This document shows, piece after piece, positions 15,411-22,356 of a stretch of DNA of 23,443 bases. Source of the stretch: WJJR01 sp964440935. Its GTDB lineage: Bacteria; Zixibacteria; MSB-5A5; WJJR01. Position 1 is the stretch's first letter, and every line of letters begins with the position of its first letter. Under the pieces are notes generated by a model. That model was not told the DNA's origin, did not search any database, and worked only from the letters and a program-made list of their open reading frames with translations. The stretch is taken from assembly GCA_964440935.1 (NCBI GenBank), contig CAYTTY010000049.1:1-23443 (forward strand), written 5' to 3'. Position numbers and translations under genes: made by a program.

Positions 15411-15953
15411 TTATGCACCACTAATGCGCCGGGCAATCTTGTCCAGTTCGGCTTTCTCGACCAGACCAATGTACTGATTTGCGACTTCACCGGACGGATT
15501 GAAGAGAATTGTCGTCGGCAGCGCACCGCTGAGATCGAGATGATCGGTCAACTCGTCGGTGCTCCCCAGGAAGACGAGATTCGTGTATGGTATCGCGTAC
15601 TTCTCTTGAAACTCCTTTACCTTGCGAACGGCCGTGGTGTCATCGGCGGTGAAGTAATCGGCCGACAGCCCAAGCATCGTTAATGGACGACCCTTCATCT
15701 TGTTCGCAAACGCAACCAGATCGGGTGTTTCGGCCACGCAGGGACGGCACCAGGTGGCCCACACATTGACCAATACCCAGCGACCTTCATTCGCCGCCAC
15801 GAGTGAGTCAATCGCATCGAGATACCCGGTGATCACCGGACCGGTCTCCGGTGAGTCCGGGACCGATTCCGATTCGGTACACCCCACCAAAATAGCCAGT
15901 GCCAAAATCACACAGGCCGAAATGGCGATGTTGCGATTGCGGTGTGCTATCAC
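15411..15953 (-). CDS. TlpA/ResA-like thioredoxin lipoprotein
   Basis: This 180-residue protein has a signal peptide ending in a lipobox, Cys25 in LVGC. The thioredoxin fold has active site WCRPC (Cys69 and Cys72) after 'LVNVWATW' and a cis-proline loop LPTT. The family reduces disulphides in exported proteins, including apocytochromes c. This would fit a cell that has CcmF, although the genes are not adjacent. The start is a GTG with GAGAGGGAAGG upstream, four bases after the stop codon of the preceding gene, so the two are an operon. A terminator follows at once. Confidence 0.9.
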   Translation of the reverse strand: MIAHRNRNIAISACVILALAILVGCTESESVPDSPETGPVITGYLDAIDSLVAANEGRWVLVNVWATWCRPCVAETPDLVAFANKMKGRPLTMLGLSADYFTADDTTAVRKVKEFQEKYAIPYTNLVFLGSTDELTDHLDLSGALPTTILFNPSGEVANQYIGLVEKAELDKIARRISGA

Positions 15954-15957
15954 GCGA

Positions 15958-16653
15958 TCAGCCTTCCCTCTCGTTCTTTGCAGGCTTTTCGACTTCGGCG
16001 ACTTTGCCGGTTTTCAAAACCTCAGGCTTCCATTTGATGGAGCAGCCAAAGGCGGTCGTCTCTTGGACTGTGATCTCGCCGCCGTTAATCAGCGCTGTCA
16101 ACGCCTTGTCCAGGTCGCGGTCTTCGACTTCGGCCGGCTTGGCGGAATTATCGATACGTCCGCGATAGACCAGTTTCAATTCCGGATCGAAGAGAAAGAT
16201 GTGCGGGGTAACCATCGGTCCGTATTCCAATGCGACCGCCTGTGATTCATCGTAAAGATACGGAAAGGGGAATTCCTTCTCCTCGGCGCGTACCTGCATC
16301 GCCTTGAAACCATCAGTCGGAAAGGCATCGGCGTCGTTGCACGAAATCGCCGCCACTCCGATACCTTTGGGCTGGTATTTGTTCGCCAGGTCGACAAGGC
16401 GGTCTTCGTACGCGATCGCATACGGGCAGTGGTTGCAGGTGTAGATGATCAGGGTGCCCTTCTCGCCTTTGACATCCTCGAGCGAGTGCATCGTCTCGTC
16501 GGTCCCCATCAAATTGAAGGCCGGTGCATCAGCGCCGATCGGAAGTTCTTCAACGCCCGGCGGAATCTTGGCTTTCTTCTTATCCTGAGCATTGAGAGTC
16601 GAGACCAAACCGACGACAAGGGCGATGGCGGTGATCCACTGTACGGTACGCAT
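15958..16653 (-). CDS. Exported thioredoxin-like/AhpC-TSA family protein
   Basis: The 231-residue protein has a signal peptide (residues 1-22, cleavage after LNA). A redoxin domain follows: 'PAFNLMGTDETMHSL', then 'TLIIYTCNHCPYAIAYEDRL' in pattern, with redox pair Cys73 and Cys76. The cis-Pro region is VTPHIF, followed by 'LVYRGRIDNS'. This CNHCPY layout belongs to a thioredoxin-like group related to peroxiredoxins. A further Cys in AFGCSIK near residue 207 is conserved in the group. The role is presumably thiol-disulphide exchange in the periplasm. The ATG is chosen because AGGAGG lies 10 bases upstream and a signal peptide follows; the open frame extends 38 codons further without support. 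First gene of the operon. Confidence 0.88.
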   Translation of the reverse strand: MRTVQWITAIALVVGLVSTLNAQDKKKAKIPPGVEELPIGADAPAFNLMGTDETMHSLEDVKGEKGTLIIYTCNHCPYAIAYEDRLVDLANKYQPKGIGVAAISCNDADAFPTDGFKAMQVRAEEKEFPFPYLYDESQAVALEYGPMVTPHIFLFDPELKLVYRGRIDNSAKPAEVEDRDLDKALTALINGGEITVQETTAFGCSIKWKPEVLKTGKVAEVEKPAKNEREG

Positions 16654-16706
16654 GGGGATGGTTCCTCCTATATTCTGGATGATCGGTTCTGAACGAACGT
16701 TCTGAG

Positions 16707-16726
16707 ATCGCCGCCTCTGCGGCGAT
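16707..16726. repeat. Hairpin in the divergent promoter region
   Basis: ATCGCCGC and GCGGCGAT form a perfect 8-bp stem around CTCT. It lies 53 bases upstream of the redoxin gene and 113 upstream of the rmlA-like gene. GAACGAACGTTC at 16691-16702 lies beside it. It could be an operator or a 5'UTR hairpin. Confidence 0.4.
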
Positions 16727-16802
16727 TTACCCCTTCTATACCCGTCAGGTCCGGATTTTGTGCCCATTTAATTGCGTGACGGCCGATCTGAACGGACCTC
16801 CC

Positions 16803-16831
16803 TCGACATCGGCCGCCCGATACCCTATGTT
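16803..16831 (+). promoter_or_regulatory. Candidate promoter of the dTDP-sugar operon
   Basis: TCGACA (5 of 6 to consensus) and TATGTT (4 of 6) are separated by exactly 17 bases. Transcription would start near 16838, almost on the ATG at 16840. This would make the transcript leaderless, consistent with the lack of a Shine-Dalgarno. Confidence 0.4.
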
Positions 16832-16839
16832 CTGCGGTC

Positions 16840-17700
16840 ATGGTACCGTCACGCCGATCCCGCACGCCGCAGACACGCCTTCGTGGCGTCGTTCTGGCGG
16901 GTGGTCTGGGCCGGCGCTTAGGCCCGCTAACTGCCATAACCAACAAACACTTACTGCCGGTCTGGGACCGTCCGATGATCTTCTATCCCCTCCGGTCGCT
17001 GATCGAGGCGGGAGTCGATGAAGTGATGATCGTCACCGGGGGGCAGAATCCGGGCGATTTCATGCGGCTGTTGGGCGACGGCAAGCAGTTCGGATTTAAG
17101 CGGCTGTATTACTCGTATCAACGTGGCCAGGGCGGAATCGCCGATGCCTTGAAACTGGCCGAGGATTTTGCCTCAGGCGAGCCGATTTGCGTCGTGCTGG
17201 GTGATAACATCTTCAAAAGCAGCCTGTGTCCGCAGATCGCGCGTTATGAGTCACAAGGGAGCGGTGCACGCATTCTCCTGAAGAAAGTCCGTCATCCGGA
17301 ACGGTTTGGTGTGGGGCGATTCGTGCGCGGCGAGTTAACCGAAATCGTGGAGAAACCTAAACGGCCGCCGTCACCGTACGCGGTGATCGGCGTCTATTTC
17401 TATGATGCGCGCGTGTTTGACATCATCAAGACGCTGAAACCGTCGGCGCGCGGCGAACTGGAAATTGCCGACGTGACCAATCAGTATCTGCACGCCGGTG
17501 AATTGACACATGGCATTCTCACCGGCTGGTGGAGTGATGCCGGGACGGTCGAATCGTTGCATCACTCGGCTGAACAGGCTGCCAAGACCTGGTTCCGGCG
17601 CGGAGCGAAGGAGACATTCTGGGAGCCTTTTGACCGCTGGGTCCAGAAACAAGTCGATGCCGGAATGCATCCGGTCAAGGCGCGGAGACGAGCAACATGA
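16840..17700 (+). CDS. rmlA: Glucose-1-phosphate thymidylyltransferase (RmlA type)
   Basis: This 286-residue nucleotidyltransferase carries the pyrophosphorylase signature GVVLAGGLGRRLGPLT followed by 'NKHLLPVWDRPMIFYPL'. It also has 'VVLGDNIF' (metal-binding Asp), 'VEKPKRPPSPYAVIGVYFYD' and 'GWWSDAGT'. These are diagnostic for RmlA/RfbA enzymes that make dTDP-glucose from dTTP and glucose-1-phosphate. The usual GGxGTRL reads GGLGRRL, replacing Thr with Arg. The C-terminal ~45 residues extend past the core. The start is the ATG at 16840 or possibly upstream; no Shine-Dalgarno is visible. It is the first gene of the cassette and overlaps the next by 4 bases. Confidence 0.9.
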   Translation: MVPSRRSRTPQTRLRGVVLAGGLGRRLGPLTAITNKHLLPVWDRPMIFYPLRSLIEAGVDEVMIVTGGQNPGDFMRLLGDGKQFGFKRLYYSYQRGQGGIADALKLAEDFASGEPICVVLGDNIFKSSLCPQIARYESQGSGARILLKKVRHPERFGVGRFVRGELTEIVEKPKRPPSPYAVIGVYFYDARVFDIIKTLKPSARGELEIADVTNQYLHAGELTHGILTGWWSDAGTVESLHHSAEQAAKTWFRRGAKETFWEPFDRWVQKQVDAGMHPVKARRRAT

Positions 17701-18167
17701 TTGCCGGAAGTGACATACAGAGTTTGGACGTGCACCCCGATGAACGTGGGCGATTGTTTGAAGTGTTGCGTTGCGATGATCCTGCCTTCATGAAATTCGG
17801 GCAGGTGTATGTCACGACGGCACATCCGGGCATTGTCAAGGCCTGGCACTGCCACAGCCTGCAGACCGATTTCTTCTGCTTGATAGACGGACGAGCACGC
17901 TTTGCCCTGTATGATGCGCGCGAAGATTCGGCGACATACGGTCAGATTGATGAATATATATGCGATGGGCAGCCCCCCCAGCGGATCGTCATTCCGCCGG
18001 GAGTGTATCACGGATTCAAAAACGAGGGGGATCGGGACGCGATCTGTGTCAATTGCCCAACCGAGCCCTATAATCACGAACATCCCGACGAGCTGCGGAT
18101 CGATGCGTTCGATAACGACATCCCGTACGATTGGAACGCGTCGGGCAGCGGACTGAAACGCTTATGA
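17697..18167 (+). CDS. dTDP-4-dehydrorhamnose 3,5-epimerase-like cupin (RmlC family)
   Basis: This 156-residue cupin belongs to the RmlC superfamily. It has 'DERGRLFEVLR' at the N-terminus, 'VKAWHCHSLQTDFFCLIDGRA' in pattern around residues 42-62, 'LYDAREDSATYG', and 'IPPGVYHGFKN' followed by 'YNHEHPDELRID'. The HxH with the later His and Tyr residues are the expected active-site positions. It is shorter than classical RmlC (about 180 residues) and belongs to the KAWHxHxxQTD group, often found in archaea and deep bacterial lineages. Predicted reaction: 3,5-epimerisation of dTDP-4-keto-6-deoxyglucose, though a single-site epimerase or isomerase cannot be ruled out. ATGA overlaps link it to both neighbours. 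Confidence 0.82.
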   Translation: MIAGSDIQSLDVHPDERGRLFEVLRCDDPAFMKFGQVYVTTAHPGIVKAWHCHSLQTDFFCLIDGRARFALYDAREDSATYGQIDEYICDGQPPQRIVIPPGVYHGFKNEGDRDAICVNCPTEPYNHEHPDELRIDAFDNDIPYDWNASGSGLKRL

Positions 18168-19189
18168 AACGACTCTTGGTAACCGGTGGCTGTGGTTTTT
18201 TGGGATCGCACTTTGTGCGACGGTGGCTGGCCGACAACGCAGAGACATCGGTGATCAACATCGACTGTCTCACATACGCCGGTGCACTCGGCAATCTTGG
18301 CGGCGCACGCGGCGACGCTCGGCATCGCCACAAAGACGCCGATGTGGCCGATGCGGCAGCGGTCGACCGGGCGGTGCGGGGACCACTCGATCTGATCATT
18401 CACTTTGCCGCCGAGACACACGTCGATCGCTCGCTCGAAGATCCCGGACGATTCGTGCGTACCAATGTCCTGGGCACACAAACGCTGCTTGCCGCGATTG
18501 TACGTCGGTATCCGTCGCCGGAGGAGCGTCCTGTCGTCATCATCATGTCGACCGATGAAGTCTACGGTCCTACACCCAAGAATCAGCTTCATGGTGTCGG
18601 CGAACCGTTGCGGCCGACCAGCCCGTATGCGGCGAGCAAGGCGGGGGCTGATTGGATGGCGTTGTCATATGCGCGCACGTTCGATCTCGATTTGACCATT
18701 GTCCGTTCAGTAAATGTGTTCGGGCCGCATCAATATCCGGAGAAGTTCATTCCGTTGTTTATCGCAAAAGCCACGGCGGGTGAGCCGATGCCGCTGTACG
18801 GCCAGGGTCGTCAGCGACGAAGCTGGTTGTTTGTCGATGATTTTGTCGACGGGCTGATGGCGATTGTCAGTAATGATGGCGCGCGGCGGGAACGGCCGGT
18901 CTGGCACCTGGGCTCACCGGATGAGCTGGAGAACCGCACTGTCGCCGACATGATTGCCGACGAATGCGGTGTCGACAAATCGCTGATCACATTGGTACCG
19001 GATCGTCCCGGCCACGACTACCGTTATGCCCTCGATTACTCACAAACCACCCGTGACTTCAACTGGTCACCACACGTGCCGTTTGCCGATGGTCTGTCGC
19101 GAACGGTCGAGTGGTTCCGTGCGAACCGTACCTGGTCGGAGGCGCGGCTTGGGTGGATTCCGTCGTTTGTGCGACGAGAAGAGAGTTAG
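18164..19189 (+). CDS. rmlB: dTDP-glucose 4,6-dehydratase (RmlB)
   Basis: This 341-residue extended SDR has the NAD-binding GGCGFLGSHF at residues 8-17, 'HFAAETHVDRS', the dehydratase triad STDEVYG (Thr130, Asp131, Glu132) and SPYAASKAGADWM (Tyr155, Lys159). Further on are 'RSVNVFGPHQYPEKFIP' and 'PLYGQGRQRRSWLFVDDF'. This set is specific for dTDP-glucose 4,6-dehydratases. The ATG overlaps the stop codon of the epimerase gene; the open frame starts 11 codons earlier, but coupling makes 18164 the better start. Product: dTDP-4-keto-6-deoxyglucose. Confidence 0.93.
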   Translation: MKRLLVTGGCGFLGSHFVRRWLADNAETSVINIDCLTYAGALGNLGGARGDARHRHKDADVADAAAVDRAVRGPLDLIIHFAAETHVDRSLEDPGRFVRTNVLGTQTLLAAIVRRYPSPEERPVVIIMSTDEVYGPTPKNQLHGVGEPLRPTSPYAASKAGADWMALSYARTFDLDLTIVRSVNVFGPHQYPEKFIPLFIAKATAGEPMPLYGQGRQRRSWLFVDDFVDGLMAIVSNDGARRERPVWHLGSPDELENRTVADMIADECGVDKSLITLVPDRPGHDYRYALDYSQTTRDFNWSPHVPFADGLSRTVEWFRANRTWSEARLGWIPSFVRREES

Positions 19190-19192
19190 TCT

Positions 19193-20086
19193 ATGCGTAT
19201 TGCTATAACCGGAGCGAGCGGCCTGCTGGGCCGTCACCTCATACCGCGGTTGGCCGCGAAGGGTCACAAGATCGTCGCGTCGAAGCACAGTCACGACATC
19301 CGAACAGATCAACCGGTTGAGGAGTTGCCGTTCGATCTCAATGACGATGATTCAATTACCCGGTTCGTCGAGAAAAGTAACGCCGATCTGCTCATCCACA
19401 GTGCGGCGTTCTCGGATGTCGACGGGTGCGATCGGGAGCCGGAGAAAGCGGAACGGATGAATGCTGTCGCTTCGGGCGTGGTGATGGACGAGGCGCGCAA
19501 AGCCAACATGCGGCTTGTCTATATCTCGACCGACTACGTCTTCGACGGTGCCGATGGGCCGTACGATGAATCATCTCGGCCAAATCCGATCAACGAATAC
19601 GGCCGCACCAAATTGAAAGGCGAAGAGGCGGCCTTACGCGGTGGCGCGCAGGCCCTGGTTGTGCGGGCGGCTGGATTTCTCGGTCCGGGACTGCCCGGCA
19701 AGCCGACATTCGCCGAACGCACGGCACAAAAAATCCTTCACGAGGCGCCAGTCCGGGTGGCGTTCGATCAGAAGTCCAATATCACGCCGATTGAATTCCT
19801 GTCTGATGGTATTGTCGAGTTGATCGAAGACGGCGCGATCGGGATTCGTCATGTAGCGCCGAACGAAATCGTCTCGCGTTACGAGTTCGCCGCCGAGTTG
19901 GCCAAAGTTCTGGGTGCGCCGGACAATGCCGTTCAGGGTGTGCCGTATGCCGAATTGAACCGCGAGGCACAACGCCCGCTCAACGGTGGATTGATTACCC
20001 AGTTCCTGCTCGATACGCAGTGTCCGCCGCTGGACAACGCGCTTAGAGCGTTCAAGGATCGCTACCTGTCTGCCGATAATACTTAG
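19193..20086 (+). CDS. rmlD: dTDP-4-dehydrorhamnose reductase (RmlD)
   Basis: This 297-residue Rossmann protein starts MRIAITGASGLLGRHL. It has 'LIHSAAFSDVDGCDREPEKA', catalytic Thr113 in STDYVFDG and Tyr136/Lys140 in EYGRTK. This fits the RmlD/RfbD family, which reduces dTDP-4-keto-L-rhamnose to dTDP-L-rhamnose with NAD(P)H. It follows rmlB after 3 bases, with GAAGAGAG upstream. With the three preceding genes the set covers the four steps from glucose-1-phosphate to dTDP-rhamnose. The product sugar is an inference, because the epimerase is not the classical type. Confidence 0.88.
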   Translation: MRIAITGASGLLGRHLIPRLAAKGHKIVASKHSHDIRTDQPVEELPFDLNDDDSITRFVEKSNADLLIHSAAFSDVDGCDREPEKAERMNAVASGVVMDEARKANMRLVYISTDYVFDGADGPYDESSRPNPINEYGRTKLKGEEAALRGGAQALVVRAAGFLGPGLPGKPTFAERTAQKILHEAPVRVAFDQKSNITPIEFLSDGIVELIEDGAIGIRHVAPNEIVSRYEFAAELAKVLGAPDNAVQGVPYAELNREAQRPLNGGLITQFLLDTQCPPLDNALRAFKDRYLSADNT

Positions 20087-20244
20087 TTTGGGAAGAGATT
20101 TCCTCCTCCGGTAGCACGTATTTCCCGCCTGTCAGTATCAGGTGGCTATCAGTAGCCGGACGAAATCTCTGCGCTTGTCCGTAAGCGACTCTCCTGCACA
20201 ATCTTGCATCGACTGCTCTTAGTCGATACACCTCCCGCCTCGGC

Positions 20245-20260
20245 TGGCACGGGCTTTGAT
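20245..20260 (+). promoter_or_regulatory. Possible sigma-54 promoter
   Basis: TGGCACGGGCTTTGAT matches the -24/-12 pattern TGGCACG-N4-TTGC with correct spacing, except that the near-invariant C at -12 is A. The predicted start, near 20271, falls at the base of the nested hairpin. No enhancer-binding site was identified. Confidence 0.3.
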
Positions 20261-20266
20261 AAGTGT

Positions 20267-20319
20267 GTCAGCAGAGCGTGACGGCACGGCCAAATCGGAC
20301 TTGGCCACCGAGTGCTGAC
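20267..20319 (+). ncRNA. Nested hairpin in the 5' leader of a small membrane protein gene
   Basis: GTCAGCA (20267-20273) pairs with TGCTGAC (20313-20319) and encloses GGCCAA (20288-20293) pairing with TTGGCC (20301-20306). It ends 5 bases before the GGGGGAG of the next ORF. It could protect the mRNA 5' end or regulate translation. No known RNA family is recognised. Confidence 0.3.
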
Positions 20320-20334
20320 AACGATGGGGGAGAC

Positions 20335-20424
20335 ATGAAAAAGGGCATACCACTCTGGTTCTGGCCGACACTGGTCTTTATTTTTGTCTTGTACTGCATT
20401 GCCTGGCAGCGTCCGTTCTGCTAA
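20335..20424 (+). CDS. 29-residue single-pass membrane protein
   Basis: This short frame, ATG to TAA, encodes MKKGIPLWFWP followed by a hydrophobic stretch (residues about 6-23) and ends WQRPFC. Two lysines at the N-terminus and the helix favour an inner-membrane single-pass topology. GGGGGAG lies 3 bases upstream of the ATG, close but usable. It sits 73 bases ahead of a multi-pass membrane protein gene on the same strand, so it may be a subunit or regulator of that protein. Small membrane proteins of this type often belong to respiratory complexes (for example the CcoQ/CydX type), but no such partner genes are here. Confidence 0.5.
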   Translation: MKKGIPLWFWPTLVFIFVLYCIAWQRPFC

Positions 20425-20497
20425 TCTGCCACTGATCGTGTGACCGCGTCGTCTCCATGAAACCGCGACACGGAGCACATGACCGATTGGTGGAGGC

Positions 20498-21346
20498 GTG
20501 AACGCACGAGCATCAGCGATCCTGCTCTGGATCATTGCACTAATTATCACCCTGTCGGCGGCTGCCTATCAGCGCATGACCGGGCCGACCTATCCGGTTA
20601 CAGCCAGCGCCGATATTGGCGGACGTGTATTTGAATTCGAATTGCCGCGCTCTCATTCCGGCGAGGACCCGGCCATGATTCGCATTCCCACGGGTACCAG
20701 AAACGTCAAAGGGTATCTCAGTTTCCGTCGGGTGAACAGCAACGATGAGTGGACGCATCAGTCGATGGGCATCCGCAGAGACACGCTGATTGGTCTCATC
20801 CCGCATCAACCACCGGCCGGCAAGGTCATGTACAGTGTTGAATTCAACGCCCCGGCGTATTCCAATGCGGTGGCGACAAGCGAGCCCGTGGTGATTCGCT
20901 TCAAGGGAGATGTGCCATCGTATGTGTTGATTCCACACATCATCTTTATCTTTGCCGCGATGCTCTTTTCGACCCGCACCGGCTTGGAAGCGTTACTGAA
21001 ACGATCGAACGTGAAACGGCTGACCTTGTGGACGACTGGTTTGCTGTTGTTGGGGGGGATGATTTTGGGACCAATTGTACAGAAATTCGCCTTTGGTGAT
21101 TTCTGGACCGGTTGGCCGTTGGGGACCGACCTGACCGACAACAAAACAGCGGTCGCATTTATCGCGTGGTTGTTCGCGTCGTGGCGTGTCTGGCGAAACC
21201 CCAACAGTCGCTGGAGCCCGTTGATCGCTTCGCTGGTTTTGCTGATTGTTTATCTGATTCCGCACAGCATGTACGGGTCCGAACTCGACTACACGTCTGA
21301 CGTCGAAGCGCCCGAGCCGCCTAAGCCGGGGCATCTGGGCGAATAA
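20498..21346 (+). CDS. Membrane protein of unknown function, N-anchor, periplasmic domain and four C-terminal helices
   Basis: I do not recognise a named family. The 282-residue product has an N-terminal hydrophobic segment (about residues 7-24). A soluble beta-rich domain (about 30-140) follows, with an 'AMIRIPTGTRNVKGYLSFRR' strand. Four transmembrane segments follow at about 148-163, 177-197, 224-232 plus flank, and 246-260. A conserved-looking cytoplasmic/periplasmic loop 'QKFAFGDFWTGWPLGTDLTDNK' lies between helices 2 and 3, and an acidic Pro-rich tail ends the protein. An in-frame TGA at 20480 limits the start. The GTG at 20498 has TGGAGG almost touching it, an unusually short spacing. 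The gene follows the 29-residue ORF and precedes a nucleotidyltransferase; no function can be assigned. Confidence 0.75.
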   Translation: MNARASAILLWIIALIITLSAAAYQRMTGPTYPVTASADIGGRVFEFELPRSHSGEDPAMIRIPTGTRNVKGYLSFRRVNSNDEWTHQSMGIRRDTLIGLIPHQPPAGKVMYSVEFNAPAYSNAVATSEPVVIRFKGDVPSYVLIPHIIFIFAAMLFSTRTGLEALLKRSNVKRLTLWTTGLLLLGGMILGPIVQKFAFGDFWTGWPLGTDLTDNKTAVAFIAWLFASWRVWRNPNSRWSPLIASLVLLIVYLIPHSMYGSELDYTSDVEAPEPPKPGHLGE

Positions 21347-21527
21347 TCCGGAAAACCTTTCCGCGTTAACGCGAACAATTGTAAGTAACGGGTTATCCGC
21401 GAACCCTGAAGCCAGTCCGTTCTGCAACACAGCGACGGGCCGTAATATGAGCCCCAATAACCACTTGCCCTGGAGATGGTCGGTTCTCGCCCCGTTCGGC
21501 ACGGGGGATGATGCGCGTACTCTAGTG

Positions 21528-22328
21528 ATGCGTGATCCTCGTGACGACAGCTCGCACTCATCACGGACTGCAGTGATTCTTGCCGGGGGGCAGGGAACTC
21601 GGTTACGTCCATACACGGTCACGCTGCCCAAACCGCTCGTTCCGGTCGGCGACCGTCCGATTATCGAAATTCTGCTTGGGCAGCTTGTCCGTGATGGCTT
21701 CTCGCGGATCATCATGGCCGTTGGTCATATGGCGGGGCTGATCGAAGCGTATTGCGGCGATGGCTCGCGCTGGGGCTTGTCCATCGAGTATGCCCGCGAA
21801 ACCGAACCGTTGGGGACCGCCGGTCCGTTGGCCACCATCGCCGGGCAGTTGCCGGAGTCGTTTTTGGTGCTCAACGGTGATGTGTTGTGCGACTTGGACT
21901 TTGGTGCGTTGCTCAGCGAGCATGAACAACATCCGGATTCACCGATTCTGACTGTCTCCACGCACCGGCGCATTTTGTGTTCCGACTACGGTGTTTTAGA
22001 AACCGATTCGCGCAGTCATATCACTGCGTATCACGAAAAACCCACCTACGATCTCGACGTTTCGGAGGGCATCTACGCCTTCTCCCGAGCGGCCGCCGCG
22101 TGGATTCCACCCGGCGAGAAGATCGACTTTCCCGACCTTGTATCAACCCTCCTGATCCGCCAGCAGACGATCATCGCCCGTGAACACCGCGGGATTTGGC
22201 TGGATATCGGACGTCCCGACGACTACGAGCGCGCGCAGGAGTTGATCGCCGAAAATGCCGATCGCTTCCCGTCGCCGCTTGTGGGCGCGGCCGCCACGGA
22301 CCGGCGGCCGGTCGGCAAAGTGGTTTAG
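21528..22328 (+). CDS. Sugar-1-phosphate nucleotidyltransferase
   Basis: The product has the GT-A pyrophosphorylase signature LAGGQGTRLRPYT with 'LPKPLVPVGDRPIIEILL', then 'YARETEPLGTAGPLA', 'FLVLNGDVLCDLDFG' (metal-binding Asp) and 'GIWLDIGRPDDYERAQ'. It resembles small mannose-1-phosphate guanylyltransferase/heptose-1-phosphate guanylyltransferase-type enzymes that lack the left-handed beta-helix domain. The nucleotide and sugar cannot be fixed from sequence. The frame is open from ATG 21447, but those 27 extra codons include rare-looking triplets and no ribosome site, so the ATG at 21528 (266 residues) is preferred with low certainty. The gene is not co-linear with the rml block, being separated by the membrane genes. 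Confidence 0.88.
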   Translation: MRDPRDDSSHSSRTAVILAGGQGTRLRPYTVTLPKPLVPVGDRPIIEILLGQLVRDGFSRIIMAVGHMAGLIEAYCGDGSRWGLSIEYARETEPLGTAGPLATIAGQLPESFLVLNGDVLCDLDFGALLSEHEQHPDSPILTVSTHRRILCSDYGVLETDSRSHITAYHEKPTYDLDVSEGIYAFSRAAAAWIPPGEKIDFPDLVSTLLIRQQTIIAREHRGIWLDIGRPDDYERAQELIAENADRFPSPLVGAAATDRRPVGKVV

Positions 22329-22356
22329 ACGCCGATAGAGATCATAGGAGGACACG

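Larger units (their letters stand above)
20087..20334. other. Intergenic region with ordered hairpins
   Basis: The gap holds an outer inverted repeat AGAGATTTC (20094-20102) with GAAATCTCT (20162-20170), and a hairpin ATCGACT-GCTCTT-AGTCGAT (20208-20227). A sigma-54-like site (20245-20260) and a nested hairpin (20267-20319) are described separately. No clear intrinsic terminator for the rml operon is seen. Confidence 0.55.

Noticed and set aside
16691..16702. GAAC-N4-GTTC resembling a Gram-positive LexA box
   Set aside because: An 8-base match is expected by chance in a window of this size, and no SOS gene is adjacent.
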